A stretch of 64,000 nt of DNA from Amphibalanus amphitrite (lineage: Eukaryota; Arthropoda; Thecostraca; Balanomorpha; Balanidae): positions 512,501 through 576,500 of the forward strand of contig NW_024881668.1 in assembly GCF_019059575.1 (NCBI RefSeq). The letters are read 5' to 3'. The notes beneath the pieces were generated by a model that was given only the letters and a program-made list of their open reading frames with translations, was not told the DNA's origin and ran no database searches. The translations under genes and the position numbers were made by a program. Within the stretch, counting starts at the first letter, position 1; each line of letters begins with the position of its first letter. Below, piece after piece: positions 39,427-49,143 of this stretch.

Positions 39427-41136
39427 ATGGATTCTGAACTCCTTCCCCCAACCCCTACCTCGACCTCGACCTCAACCACGACCACCTCGACCTCGGCGAC
39501 CACTTCAACTCCGGCCCCGCCCGGATGTCCTCGCCCCCAGACCTCGACTGAGGCAACCCCTCGACCACCCGGTGATCTTGGGAGGCCGCTGCCTCACTTT
39601 CTGCTCATGAGCTCAACCGATCAGGATGAGTCTGGCCAGCCCGTGCCGCTCAAACTCAATCCGTTTCAAAGAGAGCAGGCACTCTCGCCTCACTGTCAGC
39701 CTCAGCGTGTAACCCAACGCCCAGACGGGACCCTGGAAATCCACCTGACGAACCAAACTGAGATCCGGAATATGCTTGCCCTCAAAGAAATATCATTCAA
39801 GGCACGAGATAAGCAGGTCCGCAAAATAGAGGTCAAAGTTGAGCCACATCCGTTCAAAAATTCAGTGCGGGGAGTGATCACATGCCCGGACCTCCGCGGC
39901 GTGGCGGACGACGAAGTCGTGGACGGAATGGAAGGGCAAGGTGTCACCCATGCCCGCCGCATCCGCCGTAAGGTGAAAGGATCTCTTATGAACACCGACT
40001 CAATCGTTTTAACTCTGAACCGCCCCACCCTCCCGCGGGAGGTCAAGGTTGGCTATCTTGTGGTTCCCATTCGTGCCTTTCTTCCGGATCCAGTCCGGTG
40101 TTTCAAATGCCAAGCCTTCGGGCACGTCTCCTCGAAGTGCCGGGGAACACAGCGCTGTGGGGTCTGCTCAGCTGAGGGGCATGGCTCTGACGCTTGCCAA
40201 TCGGACAGTGTCAAATGTGCCAACTGCGGTGGCCAGCACCGGGCATGGCACCGCAAATGCCCTAAGTTTGTGTTCGAGGCTGAGGTGCGCGCATTGATGA
40301 CGAAGGAGAACGTCTCCTTTCGCGAGGCGCGGGACAGGGTGCGACAGCGCACTCCCGCACCTTCGCTTTCATACCGAGATGTGGCCGCTCGGCCACCCCA
40401 ACCTGCTGCAAGCCGGGTCGCCCTCGGACCCGGGGTGAGTGGTGCCCTCAGGAAGACCGGCAATCTTCGCCAGCTTTCTGTAGCAGAGCTGATCCAGCTC
40501 CTCTCGGGGCTCATTGAGGATGACACTCCGCCGGCACCCGCAGCCGATTCTGTGCCAGCAGCGCCTGCTGCTGATGCACGTCGCCGGGCAGAATCTGAGG
40601 ATGACTGGACCGTTGTTCACCCACGGCGCCGCCCGTCGAGGCGCCAGTCTCCAACAGCCACTGTACCACCATCTCCGGGATCTGACAGGGCGATCAGCCC
40701 AGCAGTGCTGGAAACCCTGAAGCGGGGAGAGGAGGAGCGACGGGCGAGGGACGCCAAACGTGCCAGACTGGCCGAGAAGGCCAAGGAGGGGAGGCCGTCC
40801 CCAGTGGTGAACGCCCCGGCCGGCTCTCCGGCCATGCCCCCTCCCCCTCCCCCGCCTCTCCCGAGGCGGCCCCCTCCGCCGTCCCTTGGGGCGGCATCCG
40901 GTACCCTCAGCGTGCCGGATCCTGCACCCAGCCCCCCAGGCTCGGTGCTGGCCGAACGCAGGCGTTCGGCCAAGCGTGGTCCCCCGTCGCCGCCAGAGCA
41001 GGGCCCTGGGCGGGTGCGGTTTGGCAACCGAACCGTTTCAGGCCCTGTGGGACCTCGGTCCCAGTCTGCCGACGGCCGACAGAGAACTAGCCACGCGAGG
41101 ATTCAATACGAATCCTCTGGGGAGGTGATTTTCTAG
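39427..41136 (+). CDS. NLR-A ORF1, gag-like nucleic-acid-binding protein
   Basis: The protein has 569 residues. After a Thr/Pro-rich start comes a domain with LNPFQREQALSPHCQPQRVT. Then three CCHC zinc knuckles stand at about residues 225-276: CFKCQAFGHVSSKC, CGVCSAEGHGSDAC and CANCGGQHRAWHRKC. The rest is Pro-rich and basic. The organisation is that of I/Jockey/R1-group ORF1 proteins, which coat the element's RNA. The initiation codon could also be the later ATG at 39607. The C-terminus resembles the ORF1 end at 63751-64000. Confidence 0.9.
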   Translation: MDSELLPPTPTSTSTSTTTTSTSATTSTPAPPGCPRPQTSTEATPRPPGDLGRPLPHFLLMSSTDQDESGQPVPLKLNPFQREQALSPHCQPQRVTQRPDGTLEIHLTNQTEIRNMLALKEISFKARDKQVRKIEVKVEPHPFKNSVRGVITCPDLRGVADDEVVDGMEGQGVTHARRIRRKVKGSLMNTDSIVLTLNRPTLPREVKVGYLVVPIRAFLPDPVRCFKCQAFGHVSSKCRGTQRCGVCSAEGHGSDACQSDSVKCANCGGQHRAWHRKCPKFVFEAEVRALMTKENVSFREARDRVRQRTPAPSLSYRDVAARPPQPAASRVALGPGVSGALRKTGNLRQLSVAELIQLLSGLIEDDTPPAPAADSVPAAPAADARRRAESEDDWTVVHPRRRPSRRQSPTATVPPSPGSDRAISPAVLETLKRGEEERRARDAKRARLAEKAKEGRPSPVVNAPAGSPAMPPPPPPPLPRRPPPPSLGAASGTLSVPDPAPSPPGSVLAERRRSAKRGPPSPPEQGPGRVRFGNRTVSGPVGPRSQSADGRQRTSHARIQYESSGEVIF

Positions 41137-41241
41137 TCGTTTTTCTACTCAATCTTTTAAACAGTCTTATCGTCTTCTTGGGCTGTTTTACGTCTGGACG
41201 GGCTTTTTAAGCGCTTCTGCGCCTCTTTTACTGTCTTCTCC

Positions 41242-44200
41242 ATGCAGAGTTTCTTACAGTGGAACTGTAGAGGACTCCGCAGTAGCCTTGTTGATTTACA
41301 GACGTTGATCCGCCGCGACTGTCCTCTCCTGGTCTGTCTACAGGAGACGAAGCTGAAGCCAGAGCATCACCTACATTTCAAAGGGTATTCCATTTTCAGG
41401 AAGGACCTGGATACCGACTCAGTTGCTCACGGTGGTGTTCTCGTGGCTGTCAGCCATAGAGTTTCGACGAGACCAATCCCGGTCAGATCCCCGCTTCAAG
41501 CGGTCGCTGTTCGGGTGGCTCTCGGTCACCGGGAGCTAACCTGTTGTTCACTGTACTGCCCACCAGGGGAGTCTCTCCCTGTGCAGGATCTTCGTATGTT
41601 ACTGGCAGAGCTACCTCAGCCAGTTTTGATTCTAGGCGATTTTAACTCTCACCACTCTGCATGGGGATGTCAGACAGTTTGCACCCGTGGTCGACTTTTA
41701 GCATCTTTTATTGGCGATGAGGACTTATGCGTCCTTAACTCCGGTGCTCCAACTCATTTTACTCTACCTTCTGGTCAGACATCAGTTCTAGATCTCAGTC
41801 TCAGCAGTCCGCAGCTCGTTCCTCTTTTCACGTGGCGCGTTGCTGCGCACCCAATGGGCAGCGACCATTTTCCGATATGGCTGGACCTCCGGGAGCATGG
41901 CTCAGTTGGCTGTCGGCCACCCAGGTGGAACTTAACGAAGGCAGACTGGACCGAATTCGAGGCGAGACTGACAGAGTCATTCTCAGATGTTCCAACATAC
42001 AGTTTGTCGGTCGATGATTTCACGGCCAAACTCGTCGAGGCTGCCGAAGCCTGCATACCCCGCAGTTCCGGTATGCCCCGACGACCACCAGTTCCGTGGT
42101 GGAGTGATGCTTGTTCTGACGCAATTCGTGCCCGAAAGCGTGCCTACCGTGCCTTTCAGCGGAATAGTTCCACGGCCAACATGATAGCTTTTAAGAGAGC
42201 CAGAGCGGTTGCCAAGCGCACTATCAAAGAGGCCAAGATCTTATCTTGGAAGCGTTATGTCAGCACTCTTAATCGTTTTACTCCAATCGGCGAAGTATGG
42301 TCGCGCATAAAGCGCATCTCGGGCCGGCACTCCTCTGTACCCTTACCCGTGCTGAAGGTGGATGGAAGGGACATCATGGAGCCAAACGCCGTTGCTTCGG
42401 AGATAGGCCGCGCCCTCTATCGGCGGTGTGGAGATGAGTCCCTCGACGAATCCTTTGTCAGGCACCGCTCATCTTGTGAAGCTTCTGGGGTCAATTTTAG
42501 CACCTCCGACGTTTTGAGCTACAACGATACTTTTACAATGGTTGAGCTCAAGTCAGCTATAAGCTGTCTTAAATGTGTCGCAGAAGGCCCGGATTCTGTC
42601 CACAATGAGATGCTCCGCCATCTCCCTCCGGTTGCTCTGGATGCTCTCCTTCAGCTGTTCAACCTCCTATGGATGACGGGTGTTTACCCAAACTCCTGGC
42701 GGGAGGCAGTTGTCATCCCTGTTCTGAAAGCAGGGAAGAGCGGTTTGGACCCTCTGCACTACCGCCCAATTGCGCTCACATCCGCCCTTGGAAAGCTGTT
42801 GGAAAAGCTGGTGAATATCCGACTTACCTGGCATCTGGAGCGGCACGGACTTCTTGCCAATTCTCAGTGTGGTTTTAGAAAGCACCGGAGTACTGTCGAC
42901 CACGTTCTTACTCTTGACTCAGTTGTCCGCTCGAATTTTAAACAAGGCCGTCAAGTAGGCGCCTTGTTCTTCGACATTGAAGCAGCGTATGATACCACTT
43001 GGCGTTTCGGTATCTTACAGAAGCTGCATAAGCTAGGCATTCGAGGCACGATGGGTCATTTTCTAAGCAGTTTTCTTGGTGATCGTTTCTTCCGTGTTCG
43101 AGTGGGCAACCAGTTATCTGAGCGGTTCGCCCAGATTAATGGAGTCCCACAAGGCGGTGTGCTCAGCGTGACGCTTTTTGGTGTCATGATCAACGACATC
43201 GAAAGAGTCCTTTCGCCAGCCATCGGCCGCGCTCTTTACGTTGACGATTTCGCTATTTGGTGCAGTGCGGCGTCGACCCGGTCAATGGAGCGACAGCTGC
43301 AGATTGCAGTCTCTCGAGTGGAGGCATGGGGCAAGGAGAACGGCTTCCGGTTCTCCTCTGCAAAGACGGTGGGCATGCAGTTTTCCCGTAAGCGTCGCCC
43401 CACTGCACCCATGGTGGTGAGGCTCTACCGTGAAGCCATACCAGTGGTTGCGGAGGCCAAGTTCCTTGGCATGACTCTTGACTGCCGACTCACATACCGA
43501 AGTCACATAAAGTGTCTCCGTGACAGATGTTTTAAAGCTCTTGACATTCTGAAGTGTGTTGCTCGCACGTCCTACGGCGCTGACCGTAGCACGCTACTCC
43601 TTTTGTATCGGTCTTTGGTACGGTCCCGTCTGGACTATGGATCTTTTATCTATGACAACGCTGCATCCTCATCCAAGCTTATCCTTGACACTGTCCACCA
43701 CGCAGCGATTCGCATTGCGACTGGTGCTTTCCGAACCACTCCTGTCGTCAGCTTGCTAGCTGAGGCGAACGAACCCCCTCTGGCCTTACGAAGGCTGATG
43801 TTGGGCATGCGATACGCCATCAAACTTCGTCAGTTTCCTTCCCATCCTGCTCACGGACCGGCTTTCTCCAGGTCGCTCTTAGCAGTCTTCGATGGCGACG
43901 AGAGGAGCCGCTCTCGAGTTTTCTGCACCCGAACGGCCGATCTCCTCCGAGATTGTGGTCTAAACACTCGGGACATCATGCGAGTTGTTATCCTCCCTGA
44001 ACCGCCTTGGAGGTTATCTGTCCCCTCTGTGGACCTAACCCTATCAGGCACACGGAAAGACGAAATTCTGCCTCTGGCCTTCAAGGCGAAGGCATTGGAA
44101 CATATTGAATCATATTCAGGCCATGCCGTGGCATACACCGATGGGTCCAAGTCGGACCTCGGTGCTGGCTGTGCCTTCGTCTGCGGCGACGCTGTGCGAT

Positions 44201-44964
44201 GTTTTACTTTACCTAAACATGCATCCGTTTTTACCTGCGAATTGGTCGCCGTCCTCAAACTTTTGTGTTTTATCCAGATTCATCCCGCTCGGTCATATCT
44301 TGTCCTCTCCGACTCTTTGAGCGGACTCCGGTCCTTGACACAATTCTATCCACTTGACCCCCTCGTACAGGAGATTCTTCTCCGTTTGACGGCTCTCGAC
44401 CGAGAGGGTACCTCAGTGACTTTTTGCTGGATTCCTAGCCATGTTGGTATAGCTGGCAATGAGCGGGCGGACCGTGCTGCGAACCATGCGGCGCGGCAGC
44501 CCTGCTCCCGCCGGTTCCCTCTACCGGCCAGGGACTTTTTCCCTGCGGTGAGCTCATTCTTCCGCGGAAAGTGGCAGGAGGATTGGAGCAAATGTCAGAG
44601 AAACAAGCTGCTACGCATCAAACCGGGTTTGGCAACCTGGTTGTCTGCGTCGCGCAAGTCGCGTCGAGAGGAGGTTATCCTCTGTCGGCTTCGCACAGGG
44701 CACACTTTCGGTACCCATGGACACCTTATTGGCGTCGGCCCAAGACCTGTTTGTGCGAGATGTGGCGACAGACTTTCCGTCCGACACGTTTTTCTGGAGT
44801 GTCCGAGACTGGAAGCTGAGCGGCTGAAGTTTCTGGGCCTGCGCGGAGCCCAGCTTTCTTTGAGAGCAGTCTTAGGTGACGAGTCCTCTTTGCTAGACTC
44901 TTCTCGTCTCTTTTCGTTTATTGCGGCCTCCGGCCTTCAGGTGATTTTTAACGCCCGACACTGA
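41242..44964 (+). CDS. NLR-A ORF2, endonuclease-reverse transcriptase-RNase H
   Basis: The 1240-residue protein is uninterrupted. The endonuclease (residues 1 to about 225) has QWNCRGLRS, LQETKL, LILGDFNSHHSAWG and GSDHFPIW with the catalytic Asp-Asn and Ser-Asp-His. Reverse transcriptase (about 470-740) has HYRPIALTSALGKLLEKLVN, GFRKHRSTVDH, INGVPQGGVLSVTLFG and YVDDFAIW near residue 665. RNase H (about 945-1080) has AYTDGSKS, CELVAVLKLL, LSDSLSGL and IPSHVGIAGNERADRA, all four acidic positions present. A CCHC finger (CARCGDRLSVRHVFLEC) ends the protein. It is expected to nick genomic DNA and copy the element's RNA by target-primed reverse transcription. It starts 105 bases after ORF1. Confidence 0.96.
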   Translation: MQSFLQWNCRGLRSSLVDLQTLIRRDCPLLVCLQETKLKPEHHLHFKGYSIFRKDLDTDSVAHGGVLVAVSHRVSTRPIPVRSPLQAVAVRVALGHRELTCCSLYCPPGESLPVQDLRMLLAELPQPVLILGDFNSHHSAWGCQTVCTRGRLLASFIGDEDLCVLNSGAPTHFTLPSGQTSVLDLSLSSPQLVPLFTWRVAAHPMGSDHFPIWLDLREHGSVGCRPPRWNLTKADWTEFEARLTESFSDVPTYSLSVDDFTAKLVEAAEACIPRSSGMPRRPPVPWWSDACSDAIRARKRAYRAFQRNSSTANMIAFKRARAVAKRTIKEAKILSWKRYVSTLNRFTPIGEVWSRIKRISGRHSSVPLPVLKVDGRDIMEPNAVASEIGRALYRRCGDESLDESFVRHRSSCEASGVNFSTSDVLSYNDTFTMVELKSAISCLKCVAEGPDSVHNEMLRHLPPVALDALLQLFNLLWMTGVYPNSWREAVVIPVLKAGKSGLDPLHYRPIALTSALGKLLEKLVNIRLTWHLERHGLLANSQCGFRKHRSTVDHVLTLDSVVRSNFKQGRQVGALFFDIEAAYDTTWRFGILQKLHKLGIRGTMGHFLSSFLGDRFFRVRVGNQLSERFAQINGVPQGGVLSVTLFGVMINDIERVLSPAIGRALYVDDFAIWCSAASTRSMERQLQIAVSRVEAWGKENGFRFSSAKTVGMQFSRKRRPTAPMVVRLYREAIPVVAEAKFLGMTLDCRLTYRSHIKCLRDRCFKALDILKCVARTSYGADRSTLLLLYRSLVRSRLDYGSFIYDNAASSSKLILDTVHHAAIRIATGAFRTTPVVSLLAEANEPPLALRRLMLGMRYAIKLRQFPSHPAHGPAFSRSLLAVFDGDERSRSRVFCTRTADLLRDCGLNTRDIMRVVILPEPPWRLSVPSVDLTLSGTRKDEILPLAFKAKALEHIESYSGHAVAYTDGSKSDLGAGCAFVCGDAVRCFTLPKHASVFTCELVAVLKLLCFIQIHPARSYLVLSDSLSGLRSLTQFYPLDPLVQEILLRLTALDREGTSVTFCWIPSHVGIAGNERADRAANHAARQPCSRRFPLPARDFFPAVSSFFRGKWQEDWSKCQRNKLLRIKPGLATWLSASRKSRREEVILCRLRTGHTFGTHGHLIGVGPRPVCARCGDRLSVRHVFLECPRLEAERLKFLGLRGAQLSLRAVLGDESSLLDSSRLFSFIAASGLQVIFNARH

Positions 44965-45057
44965 GGAAGTCAAATAAGAAATGGGCGCGATATAGCCTCG
45001 CAGCTGGTGCGCCCTGTCACTCCAAATCATCATCATCATCATCAGCACTGACACACA

Positions 45058-45862
45058 GGCGTGCTAGCCGACATCGCAGGTAGGTATACCCGGCTGATGC
45101 TGCAATCGATGTGTCGTGAGATGACAAGTGCGTCAATAGCAGGCCTAAAAAAGCAGGGCCGATAGCTAGTCCAGGTCCGAGAAAGCAGGTCCGAAGCTAC
45201 AGCGTCGCTAGTGTGACCTCACACGGCGAATGTTGGCCGCCTGAAGGGCAGCCGCGTGGCGCCGCTCGGCTGGGAAAGGGGCGGCGCCCGAAGGATTGCG
45301 GAGGAGCCACGGCGCCTGCAAAGCGCCGCCGATGCCTGACTGGCAACGTTAGCGCTAACGTGCCGAATGCGAAAGGACATGGTGCTGAGCATTGATACCA
45401 TTGATACGTGACTTCTCTACCAACTGGTGATTTGTATTGGCGTGTATTTGCATAGATAGCACGTGGCTTATCTGCTGGATATGCTACTGGCTTATCACCT
45501 TTTATGAAACTGTTCGGCTGTGTTCATATGCATTGCTGTACAACTGCAACTGTACAAATACTGCATATCTTGTGCGTTTGTGAAAGCATGCATGTTATGC
45601 TGGATATGCACCATGGAAGCACCTTTTATGAAACTTGGGCTGTGTTCATATGCATTGCTTTACAACTGCGACTGTACAAATACTGCATATCTTGTAGGTA
45701 CGTTTATCTGATCGATGAGTTAATACAGGAATCCGTTGTCATTCGGGTGTGTTTCGTAATAGCTCTTCCAACTTTGACGAATATCGACAGTGCCGTAACA
45801 AAACGGGTAATTCGTGTACAGACTGCAACCAAACTGGTACAAGTTTTTTTTTTTACAACATA
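45058..45862. other. Non-coding region with a local duplication
   Basis: No gene is recognised. TTTTATGAAACT..GGCTGTGTTCATATGCATTGCT..TACAACTGC and ACAAATACTGCATATCTTGT occur twice (45501-45575 and 45624-45695), a diverged 122-bp tandem duplication. Confidence 0.55.
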
Positions 45863-46650
45863 TTCCTAAATCAGAATCAGACCCCACCAAAGCCAAAGAG
45901 GGTCCCCTCGCGCTCCCCTTTGCGCAGACCGTCAACGTCCCACTCGGCTTCGGTCGAATGGACAGTGACAACTTCATATCGTGGCGGCCAGACTTAACAT
46001 CGACATTCTAAACAGAGTAGCGATCGCCACCTACAACCAAATTCTGGAGCTCTCGACCACGAACCTCCCCCTCACCGAACAAGAGTACGTGAGAGTATGG
46101 AAGACGATCCTGCTATATCGCGTTCAGAACATCGAAGAATGCGAAACTGGTACGCCTCTAGCGGCCCACCGCATCCACCTCGGACCATCCATCCTGATGC
46201 CGCGCCCGCTCGCAGACCTCGTCTACACACTAGGCAGATGGGAATCCCATACCAACATCGTTTACGACATCCGCATCCCACGCCGACCAGACGAGAACCC
46301 ACCACCCTGGTGGATACCAGACCCAGACCTCATCCGAAAGTGGCAGACACTCCACCATCGAGTACAGAAGTACATACTACATGTGTGCCGAGTCACCGCG
46401 CCGATACGCGTGGAAAGGACAGCCACTCGTCATCAATGGCACGAAGGAAGCGGAACACTACGTCCAAGCTGACAGCCTAACCAACGAGGCCCAGCTCTCC
46501 GACGCCGGTATACGTTGTGTCCGCGAGTCCGAGATGTTTCTCGACTCTCACATCACGTACGACACCAACCACCTGATCATGACCACACGTCACTGGATTC
46601 CAAATCTAGTAACGGCGTACGTCAGCTCCTATGTTACAGGAGTCCAGTAG
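45863..46650 (+). pseudogene. Frameshifted gene of unknown origin, possibly an endogenous viral insertion
   Basis: Non-repetitive, protein-like sequence extends through three frames: one up to about 46010, one from 45981 to about 46440, and one from about 46400 to a stop at 46648-46650. The middle part is rich in Trp, Pro and Arg and has no simple-repeat character. The whole would be roughly 250 residues. I do not recognise the family. Compact size, lack of introns and an A-rich end downstream (AATAAA near 46952, then AAAAAA near 46972) fit a reverse-transcribed RNA-virus structural gene or another retrocopy. At least two frameshifts make it non-functional. Confidence 0.4.
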
Positions 46651-47127
46651 AGCAGACTACTGCTACTACACCAACCGTGCTTCTTAGCGCGCCGCCAAAC
46701 CGCACTTCTTAGTGCGAAGAAGCAACTTTAATTGAGTATTTTCGTTTCGCCTAATGCGACATGTCACCGTTGTGACTTACCTTAATTGTGTTATCTCAAT
46801 GTTAATCAAGATGTGTTACGTTTAGGAAAAGCGGATATTGCTAACCCTGAAGTCGATTACGACGCCCCCCCCCCCCACCAATCTAGGACAACCTACCTTT
46901 TGGTAGTGAGCGTATCATATGCGGGAAACCCTACCCGACAAAATTCCCGCAATAAACGCTGATTCCATTTAAAAAAGACAAAGTAAACAAGCAAAAAGTA
47001 CTGTTTTCTCAATATTTTCCCCTCAGCTTTTCGTGTAACATGCATACTTGGGCCTCCTATGCCATATTATGCCTATATTGTTTCATTTCTAGTACCGTTT
47101 CGCCCTTCAGCAGATCTCGCCGGTGGC
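46651..47127. other. Non-coding, possible 3' tail of the retrocopy
   Basis: The stretch holds a C run (46867-46875), an AATAAA (46952) and a short A run. No coding sequence is recognised. Confidence 0.4.
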
Positions 47128-47670
47128 GGTCCGGCCGTCGGCTTTACCAGCACTGGCCTCGGTCATCGACGTGGTGGCTTCTCGGACAGGCGTCACAACC
47201 GTCTTCTGGGTGGACAGTTTGGTTGAAGAACGAACCTGGGGCGATCGAACGGCAAATGGGCTCGAGCGTCTGGACAATGAAATGTCCGACGATGCTGTAA
47301 TGCACAGCTGCATTTCGGCAGGAGCGAAACCTCGCGCGTTCCTGGAAGGACGTCAAATACAAAACTTATAATATGATCCTAAAACACAACCGCTACATGG
47401 CAATACTCATCGGCGGCAGCTTCGCCTTCTGGGCGGCGCAGCGCTGCGCTCTCGGACCAACGGCGGGCCATCACCGGCTCCTCCGACTGGTGAGGGAGCA
47501 CCTAACATCCCTCCTGATGGCCTCCTGTGAGGAGCTTTGGGACCTGGACATTCTGCTGGAAGGCGAGACGGAGCCGCTCCCAGAGCGCCAGCTGCGGCTC
47601 CGTCTGGGACGGCTGCTCCTCCGGCTGACTGTGTTTGAAGGCATCCGTTTCCGCCCCGAGGCTCCCTGCT
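47128..47670. repeat. Duplicated block, copy 1
   Basis: Part A (47128-47285) and part B (47405-47670) are each about 90 percent identical by eye to 54717-54876 and 54912-55163. The intervening bases differ. Both copies keep open frames (ALPALASVIDVVASRTG and WDLDILLEGETE in the two parts), which suggests former coding sequence. Confidence 0.8.
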
Positions 47671-48242
47671 GGGCTCCCTGCGTGAGGTGCAACCTCACGC
47701 AAGTGAAAGTGTCCTTAGCGAACTCCGAGCCAGTTGACGTTTCACTTGCACCGATCGATGCTACGATGTCGAACATTTTGACGTACGTCGGCGGCTGGGT
47801 GTTGCGACGTGGTGCGGAGAAACATGCCTGTGTTCAGTGCTCTGCTGTGCTCGCAAAACCCGATCATTTGGTGTGTTTTGAACGGGAGATGATGTGTGGA
47901 CTGAAAAGCTTTACCGGTGCATCAGAAGTAGACGCCGGAAGCCTGGTAGAGCCTACACAGGGCTTTTACGAGATTGTCTCGTACGCTTACCGCGCTACCC
48001 AAGTCCTGTGGCCGGCTCTATTCACAAAGTCGGGAATGCTGTCGGTAATCTTAAACCGTGTCATGACTTCGCAGCCGGCGCTAGATCTATTGGCCTTGCT
48101 GTGCGATAAGAATGCATTGGTTTTCATGATCACCCTTTTCATTCGCCTGAACCTGTACAGGCTCTGCAAACAGGGATCCTCTGGGCGAGCGCCTGCGCAG
48201 AAACAAAACAGGAAGCTGCTCAAAGTCACATCTCGAGCGTAG
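47373..48242 (+). CDS. P-element/THAP9-like transposase, C-terminal part
   Basis: The 289-residue frame falls in two halves. The first (FAFWAAQRCALGPTAGHHRL..WDLDILLEGETEPLPE) belongs to the duplicated block and I cannot name it. The second has MSNILTYVGGWVLRRGAEKH and CVQCSAVL, then LVEPTQGFYEIV and LFIRLNLYRLCKQ. These are the Y-V/A-G-x-V..C..C and F-x-R-L/R-x-x-L motifs near the C-terminus of P-element and THAP9-type transposases. The catalytic acidic residues and the THAP zinc domain are not seen. It is probably a decayed fragment; an exon of a domesticated gene is an alternative. Confidence 0.5.
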   Translation: MILKHNRYMAILIGGSFAFWAAQRCALGPTAGHHRLLRLVREHLTSLLMASCEELWDLDILLEGETEPLPERQLRLRLGRLLLRLTVFEGIRFRPEAPCWAPCVRCNLTQVKVSLANSEPVDVSLAPIDATMSNILTYVGGWVLRRGAEKHACVQCSAVLAKPDHLVCFEREMMCGLKSFTGASEVDAGSLVEPTQGFYEIVSYAYRATQVLWPALFTKSGMLSVILNRVMTSQPALDLLALLCDKNALVFMITLFIRLNLYRLCKQGSSGRAPAQKQNRKLLKVTSRA

Positions 48243-49143
48243 TCAGATAGTGGGGTGACGAGCAGGGCTGTGCCATCCTTTTCAATGATCTCATTTTCAT
48301 TTCACTAGGCTGAACAGTCGCTCTTGCAGTGATGGTTGTGCAAGCTCGATGTCGAAAGTTTTTTTTTGCATGTGTCTAAATGTGTGTATACTATATAGCG
48401 TGACGGCAGGCTGACACGTGTGCGCGCGCGTGTATGCTTGTGTATATGTAGATGCGAGTGTACTGAGGGTGTCGCTGGCGGTTCGACCTCCGCTGTCAGT
48501 CCCCACGTGTGTGGTGTGTCATGAGATGATTTCTGACGTCATCGGTCGGGGTGCGGCGTCTTGGGCTGATGTGCGGCGTAATGGGGTGATGCGCGCTGCC
48601 GTCGAGAGTCGCCGTGTGCGGGCGAGATGACAGTGATTAGAGATGAAACGGGAGCCAGCCGCTCCCGTTTCCCTGTGCTGCACCGCTCCCGTGTTGCTGG
48701 GCTGCACTGCGGCGCCTCGCGGCTCCAGTGGCTGTATTCGGGACTCCGCCAGGCCCCAGCGACGGTCTCGCGAACCATCTGCAACCGAGTGGCACGATCG
48801 TGGACCGGTATGGACTCCACACTGGATCGGGCGTCCGCCGTCCTGCGCGTGGGCTGAGCTCGGGCCGTTTGTGTCTGTGTGTGGGTGCGTGAGGCGCGCT
48901 CTCCGCGGACGGAGAGACGAATCTCGTGTCCAAATGACTGGGCTGACTGGCGTATCGTAAGTGTATTATCGTCAAAGGATACAATGAACAAACTAATTGA
49001 TCATGATCAATCACTGAACGTCTTTTCGGGCTTTCTGTGCCCACTGCAGATTTTGAGTGGCGGGTGAGGGGGAGCATGCAAGCCAAGCCCATCCAATTCC
49101 TCTTCCGACAACCGTCCGTATTATACTGGGACTTGGTTTGTAA
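48243..49143. other. Non-coding region before the recombinase gene
   Basis: The stretch has GT/GC-rich low complexity near 48410-48460. Open frames on both strands at 48540-49090 are Arg/Ser/Pro-rich and lack motifs. It may hold the left end of the recombinase element, but I see no terminal repeat. Confidence 0.4.

Larger units (their letters stand above)
38423..45044 (+). mobile_element. Full-length non-LTR retrotransposon NLR-A
   Basis: The 6622-bp element has a 5' leader (38423-39426), ORF1, ORF2 and an 80-base 3' end closing with (ATC)n. GCACTGACACACA is duplicated exactly at 38410-38422 and 45045-45057. The leader contains two copies, about 176 bp apart, of a block with AAGGGGAGTAGCGCCCCCTC, and a diverged third. 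Repeated leaders often carry internal promoters, but that is inference here. ORFs, ends and duplication are intact, so this copy is recent and may be active. Confidence 0.95.

Noticed and set aside
38458-39451. 269-codon and other minus-strand frames
   Set aside because: They overlie the leader of the intact retrotransposon NLR-A and have no motif.
48539-49092. Arg/Ser-rich open frames before the recombinase
   Set aside because: No recognisable domain, present on both strands, GC-driven composition.
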